A stretch of DNA of 64,000 nucleotides from Mycobacterium talmoniae (GCA_002967005.1 PPEA01000148.1:1-64000), one strand, 5' to 3'; positions 27,956-37,315 are shown, counted from the first letter of the stretch. Made by a program: numbers and translations. The notes: generated by a model from the letters alone, not told the origin.

Positions 27956-28582
27956 GTGTCAACTGCGGGCGCAGGCCGCGTGTACGGCGGAGTAACAGGT
28001 GAAGAACGCGTCGCTGAGCGGCGTCGGAAGCTGATCGAGGCCGGCACCAACCTGTTCGGTTCCAACGCTTCCGGATCTGTCCGGGTCAAAGACGTGGTGG
28101 CTGAAGCCGGGTTGACCGAACGGTACTTCTACGAGAGCTTCAGCGATCTGGATGCACTGTTCGACGTGGTCCTCGACCTCACCATGGACGCGATCGAAGG
28201 CGAGGCGGATGCCGCTGTCGCCACCGCGCCTGATGACGCCTTTTCGAGGATATCGGTCGCACTCCGAACGGTCGTGGATACGCTGGCCGGCGATCCCCGG
28301 ATGATCCGGATCTTTTTTGTCGAGGCGCTCGGCAGGGGTGGACGCGCCGGCACGCGCCGAAATGAGATTCTTATGCGCGCCGCCGAGAACTTCGTCAGGT
28401 GGTCAGGAGCCGGCGTCCAACCGTTTACTAGCACCCCTGTTGACGCCCGCATGAAGGCTATCGCCCTATCTGGGGCCGCTTCCGAGCTGCTGATCTCGTG
28501 GGCGGACGGACTTCTTGACATCACTCCGGCTGAGCTCGCCGATTTCTTGGTCGGAATGTACTGGCGAACCAACCTGCCCTGA
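27956..28582 (+). CDS. TetR-family transcriptional regulator
   Basis: A 208-residue TetR-type regulator. GTG 27956 has AGGAG five bases upstream; the N-terminal DNA-binding domain (ERRRKLIEAGTNLFG, VRVKDVVAEAGLTERYFYESF) lies at about 20-65. The C-terminal domain (FVEALGRGG, AIALSGAASELLISWADG) resembles regulators of lipid genes. It lies between the esterase block and a SnoaL gene whose promoter carries CTGACA-N8-TGTCAG, so it is the nearest candidate to bind that operator; this is inference. Confidence 0.85.
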   Translation: MSTAGAGRVYGGVTGEERVAERRRKLIEAGTNLFGSNASGSVRVKDVVAEAGLTERYFYESFSDLDALFDVVLDLTMDAIEGEADAAVATAPDDAFSRISVALRTVVDTLAGDPRMIRIFFVEALGRGGRAGTRRNEILMRAAENFVRWSGAGVQPFTSTPVDARMKAIALSGAASELLISWADGLLDITPAELADFLVGMYWRTNLP

Positions 28583-28777
28583 TACTGCCGGCATATTGGG
28601 TGGATACCGGGTGAATCACCCGCTATACGAGCGTATTTCCACACCTGCTCGCGGTGTTTGGCGGGCTGCTGTGGTTGCGGACCCATGTCCACCCAGGTTC
28701 GAGCCGACTGCGACGCCGATCGGCCCGCCGCGGATTGGTGGCAGGCCGATCGGGCCATGTTCATGGTGCTTGCTGGA

Positions 28778-29299
28778 TCAGTGATTCGAGTTGGCTGCGT
28801 GCGCTGCCGCGCGGTCGTCGATACGGGGGACTGGCGGCGGCTGCTTCTGGTCCAACGGGAAAACGCCTGGGACATCGCCGAAATCGGGGCCTAAAACCGA
28901 GGCCATCGTCTTAGTGTAGATGGCGTCCATGAACATTCGCTCGCCCGCGATCTTGTCGCCTTCGAAATCCATCACGGTGTTGTAACATCCGGTAACGCGG
29001 ACCCCGTCATCGGTGTCGAAGTACACCCACGCCTCGCGAATAAGGCTGCTCGAGGAGACTGCGTGGGTGCGCTTATCCGCCCAGAAATTCCGCACGTCTC
29101 CGCCGTGGAGCATCCGCCGATAGAGCTCCTCGACGGCGTCTCGGCCCTCGATGTACAAGTTGAGTGAGGGCAACTCGTAAACGGGATTCTCGACCAGCGT
29201 TGCCATCGTTGCGTCGAGGTCGAGATTGAACTCGGCCTCCTCGTGGAGCCTAAGCAACTCTTCCATCTGCTCCAGCGTGAGTGTTGTTGTTGTTGCCAT
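28778..29299 (-). CDS. SnoaL/NTF2-like protein (CTGACA-controlled copy)
   Basis: A 173-residue NTF2-fold protein (LTLEQMEELLRLHEEAEF, LDATMATLVENPVYELP), a family that includes polyketide cyclases and ester-cyclising or hydrolytic enzymes as well as non-catalytic binding proteins. It is closely related to the protein at 30894-31412. A CTGACA-type operator lies 29 bp upstream of the ATG at 29299. It is transcribed toward the TetR gene, convergent with it. Catalytic role unknown. Confidence 0.78.
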   Translation of the reverse strand: MATTTTLTLEQMEELLRLHEEAEFNLDLDATMATLVENPVYELPSLNLYIEGRDAVEELYRRMLHGGDVRNFWADKRTHAVSSSSLIREAWVYFDTDDGVRVTGCYNTVMDFEGDKIAGERMFMDAIYTKTMASVLGPDFGDVPGVFPLDQKQPPPVPRIDDRAAAHAANSNH

Positions 29300-29327
29300 C
29301 TACACTTCCTTTCTCCGAAATTTAATT

Positions 29328-29347
29328 CTGACATGTCACGCTGTCAG
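29328..29347. promoter_or_regulatory. CTGACA-N8-TGTCAG operator
   Basis: CTGACATGTCACGCTGTCAG: two perfect 6-bp arms with an 8-bp centre, the same geometry as the sites at 52928, 55498 and 55594. It ends 48 bp and begins 29 bp from the SnoaL gene start on the minus strand. Confidence 0.7.
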
Positions 29348-29391
29348 ATAGGGGCAAAATCGCCGAACTCGTGGTGCTTGGCCTTAGAGGA

Positions 29392-29424
29392 GCATGGGCG
29401 CCGTCGGGAGGACGGCGCCCATGC
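29392..29424. terminator. Terminator hairpin of the AcuI-like gene
   Basis: GCATGGGCGCCGTC (29392-29405) pairs with GACGGCGCCCATGC (29411-29424) around a 5-nt loop: a perfect 14-bp stem immediately after the minus-strand stop at 29431. Confidence 0.75.
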
Positions 29425-29430
29425 GCGTCG

Positions 29431-30423
29431 CTACAGCCGGACGATCGTTCGTCCCTTCACCGAGCCTGCGAGGATGCTCCCGGTCACCGCCGGGATCTCC
29501 TCGAGACCGACTTCGTGGGAAATGCTTTCCGCCAGACTCTTCGGCTTGAGGTCGGTGCCGAGTCGCCGCCACACTCCGGCGCGCACATCCGGCGGGCACT
29601 GAACGGAGTCGATGCCCAGCAGGTTCACCCCCCGCAGGATGAAGGGCAACACCGTGGTGCCGATCGCGAAACCACCGGTGAGCCCGCAGGTCGCCACCGA
29701 GCCGCCGTAACGTGTGGTGCGCAGCAGGTATGCGGTGGTGTCCGCACCCACCGGATCCACCGCTCCGGCCCACAGCTCGGCCTCCAGCGGGCTGTCGCTC
29801 TGGCCCGACACGTCCTCGCGGCTCAGGATCTTGCTGGCACCCAGCTTCTGCAGGTACTCGTGCTCGGCGGCCTTGCCGGTGCTGGCGGCAACCTCGTAGC
29901 CAAGCCCGGCGAGCATGTTCACCGCCGTGCTACCCACGCCGCCGGTGGCCCCGGTCACCAGCACGGGCCCATCGCCCGGCTTCAAGCCGTTGTCCTCCAG
30001 GCGCTGAATCGCCAGGCCCGCGGTGAAGCCTGCCGTGCCGAGCGCCATCGCCTCCTTGAGCGTCAGGCCGGACGGAAGCGGCTCGACCCAATCGCTGGAC
30101 AGGCGGGCGTACTCGGCATAGCCGCCGAATTGCGAAATCCCCAGCGCGCGACCGATCGCGAGTACCTCTTGGCCCGCGGTAAAGCGCGGGTCGGCCGACT
30201 CCACGACGGTGCCTGCCAGGTCGATGCCCGGCACCATCGGGTAGGTGGCCACTACGGGGCTCTCCGGCAGGCAGGCCAGGCCGTCCTTGTAGTTGACGCT
30301 GGAGTACTGCACGCGCACGGTGACGTCGCCGGCGGGGAGGTCATCAAGCGTGAGCTGCTGCACGCCGACGCTGAAACCGCCGCCGTCCTTGTTCAAGACG
30401 AATGCGTTAAAAGAATCGGACAT
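29431..30423 (-). CDS. Zinc-independent quinone oxidoreductase / acryloyl-CoA reductase-like protein (YhdH/AcuI)
   Basis: A 330-residue medium-chain dehydrogenase/reductase with the YhdH/AcuI hallmarks NYKDGLAC, PGIDLAGTV and the NADPH-binding VTGATGGVGSTAVNML. No structural zinc cysteines are seen. AcuI reduces acryloyl-CoA to propionyl-CoA with NADPH; here the precise enoyl substrate is uncertain. ATG 30423. The upstream gap carries two TAGANYGNTCTA operators shared with the divergent SnoaL gene, so it is probably repressed with the island. Confidence 0.85.
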   Translation of the reverse strand: MSDSFNAFVLNKDGGGFSVGVQQLTLDDLPAGDVTVRVQYSSVNYKDGLACLPESPVVATYPMVPGIDLAGTVVESADPRFTAGQEVLAIGRALGISQFGGYAEYARLSSDWVEPLPSGLTLKEAMALGTAGFTAGLAIQRLEDNGLKPGDGPVLVTGATGGVGSTAVNMLAGLGYEVAASTGKAAEHEYLQKLGASKILSREDVSGQSDSPLEAELWAGAVDPVGADTTAYLLRTTRYGGSVATCGLTGGFAIGTTVLPFILRGVNLLGIDSVQCPPDVRAGVWRRLGTDLKPKSLAESISHEVGLEEIPAVTGSILAGSVKGRTIVRL

Positions 30424-30607
30424 GACACTCTCCTAGATCGGGCACCCGGCGACAACAAACTGCGGAGGCCGCAGCGAGTGTGGTCTCGGGCAAGCGCTTT
30501 CTTCACTGGTTACTGCAACGGAGACCGGATCGATCGCCTGTGCGCTGGCCACCGGCGTCCTGAAACCCGCAAAGGGCGGCACATGTGTGACACCAGGCCA
30601 CAGTCGA

Positions 30608-30619
30608 TAGATTGATCTA
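30608..30619. promoter_or_regulatory. TAGANYGNTCTA operator
   Basis: TAGATTGATCTA, 185 bp upstream of the AcuI-like gene (minus) and in the 470-bp divergent gap before the SnoaL gene at 30894. Apart from the two operators no gene or RNA was seen in that gap. Confidence 0.75.
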
Positions 30620-30751
30620 GTCGGAGCGTAGTCACCGTATTGCGGCTTCGTCAACAGGCGGGTCCGTTGCTCCCGTGTGCGGGCCGCTCGGGCGGCGGTC
30701 CTGTGTCCCCGTTGACGAGGCGAGGGGATTGTGACTAGCTTCATACTGGCG

Positions 30752-30763
30752 TAGATCAATCTA
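30752..30763. promoter_or_regulatory. TAGANYGNTCTA operator
   Basis: TAGATCAATCTA, the reverse complement of the 30608 site and identical to the sites at 41308 and 42627. A further TAGATCG half-site follows at 30766-30772. It lies 130 bp ahead of the SnoaL start at 30894. Confidence 0.75.
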
Positions 30764-30893
30764 TCTAGATCGTCGTGTGGGTCGAATCTGCATGCCGTGT
30801 CGCGTGGAGCCTCGGCATCGGACGCGACGCGCCCCAGGTCGGCGATCGATGCGATCTCACTTCAGTGACGGATCAAAGGAGGCCCTGCCGGCC

Positions 30894-31412
30894 ATGGAAG
30901 AAATGACCAAGAAGGAAATGGAAGCCGTCCTGCTCGCGCACGAAAAGGGCGAGCTGGAAGAAGACCTCGACGCCACGATGGCTACCTTGGTTGACAACCC
31001 GCACTACGAGCTTCCAACCCTGGGATATGCCTTCGATGGCTACGCCGCCGTTCGTGAGGCCTACAGCCGCATCCTGCCCGGAACTCGCGAGCGAAATGTC
31101 GCGGCCCAGATGCGTGTGCATGCCATCTCCCGTAACACGCTGGTCCGCGAGGCACACGTGTCGTTCACCACGTCAGCTGGCGAGCGCGTTACCGGCGGAT
31201 ACATCGTCGTGATGTCCTTCGATCCCGAGCAGAAGCTGATTTCCGGTGAGCGGATGTACATGGACACCAACTTCGCCGCGATGATGGCCGAAAACCTCGG
31301 CCCGGACTTTGCCAGCGTGCCCGGGGTGAAGAAACTGAGCGATGCCGCCCCGATGATCGACAGGCATGACGCCTACGAGGTGGCCGAACGTCACGGAATC
31401 ACAATCAATTAA
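30894..31412 (+). CDS. SnoaL/NTF2-like protein (TAGA-controlled copy)
   Basis: A 172-residue NTF2-like protein (MEEMTKKEMEAVLLAHEKGE, LDATMATLVDNPHYELP), a close paralogue of 28778-29299 in length and motif order. ATG 30894 has AAAGGAGG about 11 bases upstream; a longer reading frame has no family support. Two TAGA-type operators lie upstream. It probably acts in the same kind of reaction as its paralogue, on a different inducer or intermediate. Confidence 0.78.
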   Translation: MEEMTKKEMEAVLLAHEKGELEEDLDATMATLVDNPHYELPTLGYAFDGYAAVREAYSRILPGTRERNVAAQMRVHAISRNTLVREAHVSFTTSAGERVTGGYIVVMSFDPEQKLISGERMYMDTNFAAMMAENLGPDFASVPGVKKLSDAAPMIDRHDAYEVAERHGITIN

Positions 31413-31487
31413 CCTTCGGCGCAACGTGTGGTGACGGCAACTCGCGGTAGCCCGCCGACAGTGGGGCCGCCGCGAGAGCCGCTCGAC

Positions 31488-31886
31488 TTACGCTGTGCTG
31501 AGGAGCGCGATGATGCTCTCCTCGAGCGCGCGGGAGTCGTAGTAGTCGCGCCATCGCACGATCCGCCCGCCGCCGTCAACATCGAACACACCGGTGACCT
31601 CGACGTTGAATGTTTCACCCTTGAGCCGGATGACATCGATGCGCTCAACCATTACGGTGCTGCCGCTTGCGAGAAGATTCTTGACTTCGACCGTGGGGCC
31701 GGGAAGTAACCGCCCGATCGTTGCAAGGCGGGCCTTGATGGCATCGATACCGATGCTGGGCTGGTTGTGGCCGTCCACCCAGGCCGCGCGATCGCCAAAG
31801 AAACCGGCGAGTTCGTCGACCTGCCAGCGCGGCCACGCCGCCATGAATCCGCGCACCACGGACTCCGCGGATGCCTTCCCGGGCAT
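31488..31886 (-). CDS. Limonene-1,2-epoxide hydrolase-like protein
   Basis: A 132-residue NTF2-fold protein. The segments VMVERIDVIRL and GVFDVDGGGRIVRWRDYYD match the LEH active-site strands, with an Asp-Arg-Asp arrangement recognisable (RID and RDYYD). LEH enzymes open epoxides in one step without a covalent intermediate. Its ATG at 31886 coincides with the end of the oxidoreductase gene behind it, so the two are coupled. The limonene substrate is only a family name here. Confidence 0.75.
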   Translation of the reverse strand: MPGKASAESVVRGFMAAWPRWQVDELAGFFGDRAAWVDGHNQPSIGIDAIKARLATIGRLLPGPTVEVKNLLASGSTVMVERIDVIRLKGETFNVEVTGVFDVDGGGRIVRWRDYYDSRALEESIIALLSTA

Positions 31887-32821
31887 CAGAACTCCAGAAC
31901 CAAACGGCCGCGGACACCGCCCGCTTCAAGCATCCTGTGGGCATCGGCCGCCTGCTCGGCGGGGAAGGTCTTCGCGACACGGAGCGTCAACTGTCCTTCT
32001 ACGACCTGTTGGCGAAGCCGGTCGAGCTTTTCGACTTCGCGGGCGTAGTGGGGGACATACACGGGGTGGAAGGTGACCCCACGCTGTACTTCGCCCTGAA
32101 AGCCGCGCACCGTGGCGACACCGCCGCCGTCCCGAACCGCCGGTACGACTGCATCATTCAGCAGCGCACAGTCGAGTACAGCGTCGGCTCCAGGCGGAAC
32201 GATCTCCCGGACCTGGCTGCTAAAGTCCTGGCCGCGTCGAATGACATGGTCGGCGCCCAGTTCCCGGACGAGCTTCTCGTCGGCGTCGGCCGCATCGGCG
32301 ATGACTGCGAGCCCGTCAGCCTTGGCCAGCTGGATGGCATAGCCGCCGAGCGTCCCGGCTGCCCCGGTTACCGCCAGTGTGTCGCCCGGCTTCAGCCCCA
32401 GCTCGTCAAGCGCCAGACGAGCAGTCAGTCCGTTCATTGGCAGCGTCGCCGACTCCGGGAGCGTCGTGCCGGCCGGGACCGGGGCAACCGAGTCCACTGG
32501 AACCACGATCTGTTCGGAGTACGCCCCGTAGGAACCCTGTGGAATCACGATGGCCATCACTTGATCGCCGACTTTCAGCGGGGTGTGAGTGCCCTCGCCG
32601 ATCTGCTCGACTATCCCAGCGGCATCCATCCCGAACACGTACGGCGGTGATGGGGGTTGCGCGGGACCGCGCTGGCGGCGCATCGCGATGTCGGCGGGAT
32701 TCACTGCGGCGCAGCGGACCCGGATGCGAACCCAGCCCTTCTCGGCATCGGGTGGGTTCGGAAGGTCCAATACTTCAAGGGTCTCGGGGCCTCCGAAGTC
32801 CATTACGCCAATGGCCTTCAT
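31886..32821 (-). CDS. Zinc-less NADP-dependent alcohol dehydrogenase / quinone oxidoreductase (MDR)
   Basis: A 311-residue medium-chain oxidoreductase beginning MKAIGVMDFGGPETLEV, with the nucleotide site VTGAAGTLGGYAIQLAK around 145-161 and no structural zinc lobe. It likely reduces an enone or quinone with NADPH. GAAGGAG precedes ATG 32821; the longer frame to 32851 is less likely. It shares one base with the LEH gene and follows an SDR gene by 67 bp in the same direction. Confidence 0.82.
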   Translation of the reverse strand: MKAIGVMDFGGPETLEVLDLPNPPDAEKGWVRIRVRCAAVNPADIAMRRQRGPAQPPSPPYVFGMDAAGIVEQIGEGTHTPLKVGDQVMAIVIPQGSYGAYSEQIVVPVDSVAPVPAGTTLPESATLPMNGLTARLALDELGLKPGDTLAVTGAAGTLGGYAIQLAKADGLAVIADAADADEKLVRELGADHVIRRGQDFSSQVREIVPPGADAVLDCALLNDAVVPAVRDGGGVATVRGFQGEVQRGVTFHPVYVPHYAREVEKLDRLRQQVVEGQLTLRVAKTFPAEQAADAHRMLEAGGVRGRLVLEF

Positions 32822-32888
32822 GACTACTCCTTCGGATCGGGCCGGGCTCACCAGAGCGGCACAGCTGACAAGGCAGTTCTACGTCGGG

Positions 32889-33632
32889 TCAGGGAACGAT
32901 TCCCCCGCTCGCGAGCACCAGTTGCCCGGTGATCCACCGTGAATCCGACGATGCCAGCAGCGACACGGCGTCGGCGATGTCCTCCGGCTCTCCGATGCGG
33001 CCGAGCGGCGTCCGGGCGATCAGGGCATCGTCCTGTTCTTTGGTGTTCGTGCCGATTAGGTCCGTTTTGGTGAACCCCACCCCGATCGTGTTGACGGTGA
33101 TATTCCGCGGCCCGAGTTCGGCGGCAAGCGACCTGGTCGCGGCTTCAATCCCGGCCTTGGTCGCCGAGTAGACGGTGCTCCATGGGACCGGGTGAACGGT
33201 GACGCACGAGCTGATGTTGATGATGCGGCCGCCTTCGGGCAGCAGCGGCGCAGCGGCCTGCATAGCCGCGATCGGCCCGATCACGTTGACCGCGAACTGC
33301 TTGTGGGTGAACTCTTCGGTGAGGTCCTCGATGGGCTCTCGGCCCACCTCTTGGACGGCGTTGTTGACCAGGATGTCAAGTCGCCCGTACTCCGGAACCG
33401 CCTTCTGCACGAGCATCTGAGCCTGCGACCAGTCACCCATGTCGGCCTGGATCGCGACGGCCTTCCCGCCCGCCTGCCGGATACGCTCGACAACTGCCTG
33501 CGCTTTGTCCGCAGAAGCAACATAATTCACCACGACGGCCGCCCCGTCGGCCGCCAACCGTTGTGCAATTGCAGCGCCGATCCCGCGCGACGATCCGGTA
33601 ACGACCGCAACCTTGCCTTTTAGATTCGCCAT
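32889..33632 (-). CDS. Short-chain dehydrogenase/reductase
   Basis: A 247-residue SDR. TGSSRGIG near 13-20 binds NAD(P), NNAV replaces the common NNAG, and catalytic S, Y and K are seen in ISSCVTV and VYSATKAG. It resembles 3-oxoacyl-ACP reductase (FabG-like) enzymes, oxidising or reducing a hydroxyl or keto group. The start at ATG 33632 gives the normal family N-terminus (MANLKGKVAVVTG). It lies in a run of minus-strand genes from 37258 down to 31488. Confidence 0.85.
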   Translation of the reverse strand: MANLKGKVAVVTGSSRGIGAAIAQRLAADGAAVVVNYVASADKAQAVVERIRQAGGKAVAIQADMGDWSQAQMLVQKAVPEYGRLDILVNNAVQEVGREPIEDLTEEFTHKQFAVNVIGPIAAMQAAAPLLPEGGRIINISSCVTVHPVPWSTVYSATKAGIEAATRSLAAELGPRNITVNTIGVGFTKTDLIGTNTKEQDDALIARTPLGRIGEPEDIADAVSLLASSDSRWITGQLVLASGGIVP

Positions 33633-33711
33633 CAGAACTTTCGTCTCCTCATAGTGATGGAATTTCTGCGTGAAACTGTTGTGGGGCAATTCATGTACCC
33701 GGCTCCGGTCG

Positions 33712-34764
33712 CTATCCGGTTTTGATGAGAATCTTCGCGCCGGTGCCCTGGCGCAGGGCGTGGAGCGCGTCAACGATGTCGGTCAACGGCATTTCCTGGA
33801 CCCAGCCGGTGGTGTCGTAGAAGCCGCTCGCCATGGCGGCGATGACGGCGTCGAATTCCTCTGGCTCGTACCCGACTGCGCCCACGATTTCGGTCTCGCC
33901 CATCATGAGCATGGTGGGCTGGAATTCCATCGGGTGCTCGTGCAGGGAAACCACGACGACGCGGCCTCCGGCGACTAGACCTGCCAAGGCCGAGGTGATC
34001 GCCGCTCCGGCCCCGGCGGCGTCCACGGCGACGTCCACGCCGGCACCGTCAGTGAATTCGGCGATTACAGTGGCCAGGTCGTCGTTCACCGGATCGACGA
34101 CGGTGGCGCCCAGCGAGGTCATGATGGCCCGGCGGTCGGCGCTCGGCTCGGAAACCAGGACCTTGTCCACGCCTTGGGCCTTGAACGCGAACCACGCCCC
34201 GATGCCGATCGGGCCCGCACCCGCGATAAGCGCTGTGCCGCCGGCCTTCACGCCGCTGCGCGCGACGGCATGCCAACCGACCGCCATCGGCTCAACGAGC
34301 GCACCCAGCCGAAGGTCCACATTCTCGGGCAGTAGATGCAACGCTGACGCGGGAGCGACCGTGAACTCAGACAGGCCGCCGCCGGGAGCGTTCGAGCCCA
34401 GTGCTGCCATCAACTTGCACGAGAAGTACAGCCCGCGCTGACACGCCGCGCACTTACCACAGGACACGATCAGCGGGTACACGGCAGCGCGATCGCCGAC
34501 CTCGACGTCCTCCACACCGTCGCCAACTTCGACCACCGTGCCGGCGAACTCATGGCCGAGAATCTGGGGCAGCGCGGCGCCAGTCAGTGGATGAGGCTCG
34601 TTGACGTCCCACGGGAGCGCCTCCGGAAAAAAGTAGTAGTGCAGGTCGGATCCGCAGATGCCCGTGTACTCATTACGTAACTTCACCTGGCCGGGCCCGG
34701 GGGTGGGTTCGGGCACCTCCTCGATGCGGAGGTCTTCCTTGCCATACAACCGCGCGGCCTTCAT
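33712..34764 (-). CDS. Zinc-dependent alcohol dehydrogenase (butanediol/sorbitol dehydrogenase-like)
   Basis: A 350-residue MDR alcohol dehydrogenase. Catalytic zinc ligands are visible in TGICGSDLHY and GHEFAG, structural zinc cysteines in SCGKCAACQRGLYFSC, and the NAD site in AGAGPIGIGA. GGAGAG precedes ATG 34764; a longer frame upstream runs antiparallel through a neighbouring gene and was discarded. It oxidises a secondary alcohol or diol, perhaps the product of an epoxide hydrolase in this locus. Confidence 0.88.
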   Translation of the reverse strand: MKAARLYGKEDLRIEEVPEPTPGPGQVKLRNEYTGICGSDLHYYFFPEALPWDVNEPHPLTGAALPQILGHEFAGTVVEVGDGVEDVEVGDRAAVYPLIVSCGKCAACQRGLYFSCKLMAALGSNAPGGGLSEFTVAPASALHLLPENVDLRLGALVEPMAVGWHAVARSGVKAGGTALIAGAGPIGIGAWFAFKAQGVDKVLVSEPSADRRAIMTSLGATVVDPVNDDLATVIAEFTDGAGVDVAVDAAGAGAAITSALAGLVAGGRVVVVSLHEHPMEFQPTMLMMGETEIVGAVGYEPEEFDAVIAAMASGFYDTTGWVQEMPLTDIVDALHALRQGTGAKILIKTG

Positions 34765-34876
34765 CGTTGTCGGTCTTCTCTCCTGGGGCGCCCTATGGCG
34801 CGAGGTTCTCCAGTTGTCTCGGGTGGAATCGAGGGCCGCAGGACGGGACCCATCACCGCCCCGCGGCCCTCGGAGT

Positions 34877-36064
34877 TCATCCGGTCGCGACCGGAACTTC
34901 GTAATCGCCGGTGATGTCGTCGAGTACGAACGCGGCGATCCGATCTCGGTGGTCCTCGGGGCTACCCAACAGAGCGGCGTCGGTGAAGGCGCGCTTGAAG
35001 TACAGGTGCGTCTGGTGCTCCCACGTGAAGCCGATGCCGCCGTGAACTTGGACGGTGTCGGTGGCGATGCGGGTGAAGGCCGCCGAACAGGTCGCCTGCG
35101 CGATCGATGCCGCCAGCGCGGGGTCGTCGCTGCCGTCCTGCAACGCCCAAGCGCCGTAGTAGGCCGCGGACCGGGCGTGTTCCTGATCGACGAGCATGTC
35201 GGCGATTCGGTGTTTGACTGCCTGAAACGAACCGATGGGTCGACCGAACTGCAGCCGGTCCTTGGCATACGCAACGCTCAGGTCGAGCAGGTGTTGGGCC
35301 CCGCCGACCTGCTCGGCGGCCAGCAGCACCGCGGCGACCTGCAGCGCGCGCTGACAGATCTGGTTGGCTTGCTCCGGGCCGGCGAGCAGCCGGGCCGGAG
35401 CGTCGACGAACCGGACTGTCGCCTGCGGCCGGGTCAGATCCATCGTGGACAGTACGGTCTGCTGCACCCCGGTCTCGGCGGCGTCCACGACGAACAGCGC
35501 CACCCCGTCGGGGCCAGCCGCGGCCACCAGCAGATCGTCCGCGGCGTCGGCGTCGACGACGCGCTCGACGGTCCCGGAGAGGGTCCACGCGTCGGCGGAG
35601 CCGGTGGCCTGCACGGTCACGGCGTCGGCGGCGAACCGTCCGGCCCGTTCAGGGACCGCGAAGGCGGCGGTTCGGGTCCCCGCCACGAGCGGACCCAGTA
35701 CCTGGGTCCGCACCGGTGTATCGGGTGCGGCGAGCAGCGCCGGGATCGACAACGCAAGGGTGCCGAACACCGGACCGCAGAACAGCGCGGCGCCCAACTC
35801 CTCGACCACGATCGCCGCGTCGACGAGCCCGCCCCCCGAACCGTCGAGTTCTTCCGGGACACCGAGACCGAGCACGCCGAGCTCGGAGCCGAGCCGGATC
35901 CAGGCTTTTTGATCGAAGGCGGGCCTGGCCTCCATCAGTTGCCGGACGGTGGCTTCGTCGGAGTGCTCGGCGCAGAAGCTGCGGACCGTCGTGCGCAGCT
36001 CGTGCTGCTCGGCCGTGAAGGCGAATTGCGCGCTCGCGTTCGGGTTTTGATCAGTGTCAGCCAC
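34877..36064 (-). CDS. Acyl-CoA dehydrogenase (FadE), partner subunit 2
   Basis: A 395-residue acyl-CoA dehydrogenase starting at GTG 36064 and overlapping the stop of the upstream fadE by 8 bp. Features include the N-terminal FTAEQHELRTTVRSFCAEH, RLQFGRPIGSFQAVKHRIADML and IQVHGGIGFTWEH-like C-terminal motif (VQVHGGIGFTWEHQTHLYFKR, about 350-370). Adjacent fadE pairs in mycobacteria often form alpha2beta2 heterotetramers, and the overlap supports this. The substrate is an acyl-CoA of unknown structure. Confidence 0.86.
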   Translation of the reverse strand: MADTDQNPNASAQFAFTAEQHELRTTVRSFCAEHSDEATVRQLMEARPAFDQKAWIRLGSELGVLGLGVPEELDGSGGGLVDAAIVVEELGAALFCGPVFGTLALSIPALLAAPDTPVRTQVLGPLVAGTRTAAFAVPERAGRFAADAVTVQATGSADAWTLSGTVERVVDADAADDLLVAAAGPDGVALFVVDAAETGVQQTVLSTMDLTRPQATVRFVDAPARLLAGPEQANQICQRALQVAAVLLAAEQVGGAQHLLDLSVAYAKDRLQFGRPIGSFQAVKHRIADMLVDQEHARSAAYYGAWALQDGSDDPALAASIAQATCSAAFTRIATDTVQVHGGIGFTWEHQTHLYFKRAFTDAALLGSPEDHRDRIAAFVLDDITGDYEVPVATG

Positions 36065-37258
36065 GGGGCACCTCACGCCAGGGTCGTCCGGAGTCGGCAC
36101 GCAGGTCACCGGGCAGCCCCAGGATCCGTTCGCCGAGAATGTTGCGCAGCACCTCCGAGGTACCGCCTTCGATGGTGTTGGCGCGCGAGCGCAGAAAGCG
36201 TTGTTGTACTGGCCCGCCGGCATTGGCCTCCTCGGGCGTGACGTCACGCATCGTGTAGTCGCCGTAGAGGGTGCCCTCCGGGCCCAGCAGATCCATACAA
36301 AACTCGTAGACCCGCTGGTTGAGTTCGGCACCGACGAGCTTGTCGATCGACCCTTCCGGCCCGGGACCGCGGACGGTCGCGGTGGCGCGGGCCCGCTCGG
36401 ACGTGAGCCGCTGCGCCTCGGCGCGGAGCCAAAGTTGGGCGAGCCGGTCGCGTCGCACCGGGGTGCGCCGCTCGGGCGCTGCGCCCACAGCGCGAGCGCG
36501 TCGGCGATCGTGCCATCGCCGCGGCGGACACCAGCCGCACCGATCGAGCTGCGCTCGTTCATCAGCGTCGTCATCGCGACGGACCAGCCGGCACCCACCG
36601 CGCCGACGCGGTGTGCGTCGGGAACCCGGACGTCGGTGAGGTAGACCTCGTTGAATTCCGCCTGGCCGGTCATCTGGCGCAGCGGGCGAACCTCGACACC
36701 GGGATCGCGCATGTCGACGACGAAGTAGGTGAGGCCCTTGTGTTTGGGCACATCCGGATCGGTGCGGGCCAATAGGATTCCCCACCTGGCGCAATGCGCC
36801 AGCGTGGTCCACACCTTCTGTCCATTGACCACCCAGTCGTCACCGTCGCGGACGGCCGAGGTGGCCAGCCCGGCCAGATCGGATCCAGCGCCCGGCTCCG
36901 AGAACAGCTGGCACCAGATCTCCTCGGTGGTAGCGAGAGGGCGCAGCCATTGCCGCTTGAGGTCCTCGGTCTGGGCGTACTCGACCAGGGTCGGCGCAGC
37001 CATGCCGTAGCCGATGATGTTCAGGTCGTACGGCGAGGGCGCACCGGCTTTCTGAAAGATCGCGTCCGCGACACCCTGGTATCCGCGCGAGATTCCCAGA
37101 CCACCAAGGCCCTGCGGGAAATGCACCCACGACAGGCCCGCGTCGTAACAGGCTCCCAAGAACTCGGTGGCGGGAACGGATCGGGGGTCGTGGTCCCGCA
37201 CGACCGTGCGTGCGGCGTCCGCTACCCGTGCGGATTCGACATCAGGGCTCAACTTCAA
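36057..37258 (-). pseudogene. Acyl-CoA dehydrogenase (FadE), partner subunit 1, frameshifted
   Basis: Begins at TTG 37258 (KLSPDVESARVADAARTVV) with good family motifs (FSEPGAGSDLAGLAT, VVNGQKVWTTLAH). The frame then becomes meaningless, while homologous sequence (RRTPVRRDRLAQLWLRAEA to NTIEGGTSEVLRNILGE) continues in another frame to 36057. One base missing near the GGG run at 36474-36476 restores about 400 residues. Without repair the frame runs on into the second fadE and mimics a 793-residue fusion. A TAGA-type operator lies 58 bp upstream. Confidence 0.78.
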
Positions 37259-37315
37259 CTCCAGTGATCACGGCGCGGCGGCGTCAGGCCGGGACAAAGT
37301 CAGGCTAGCAATAAA

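Noticed and set aside
31488-31886. Firm assignment of limonene degradation
   Set aside because: Only a LEH-like fold is seen; no limonene monooxygenase or other marker genes of that pathway were found.
33712-35274. A long alcohol dehydrogenase with an N-terminal extension
   Set aside because: The extension is antiphase to the fadE gene and has no domain; the family starts at 34764 with a good ribosome-binding site.
34877-37258. Single 793-residue fused acyl-CoA dehydrogenase
   Set aside because: The middle of the frame has no family sequence; the true continuation of the first gene is in another frame, and the second gene has its own GTG start.
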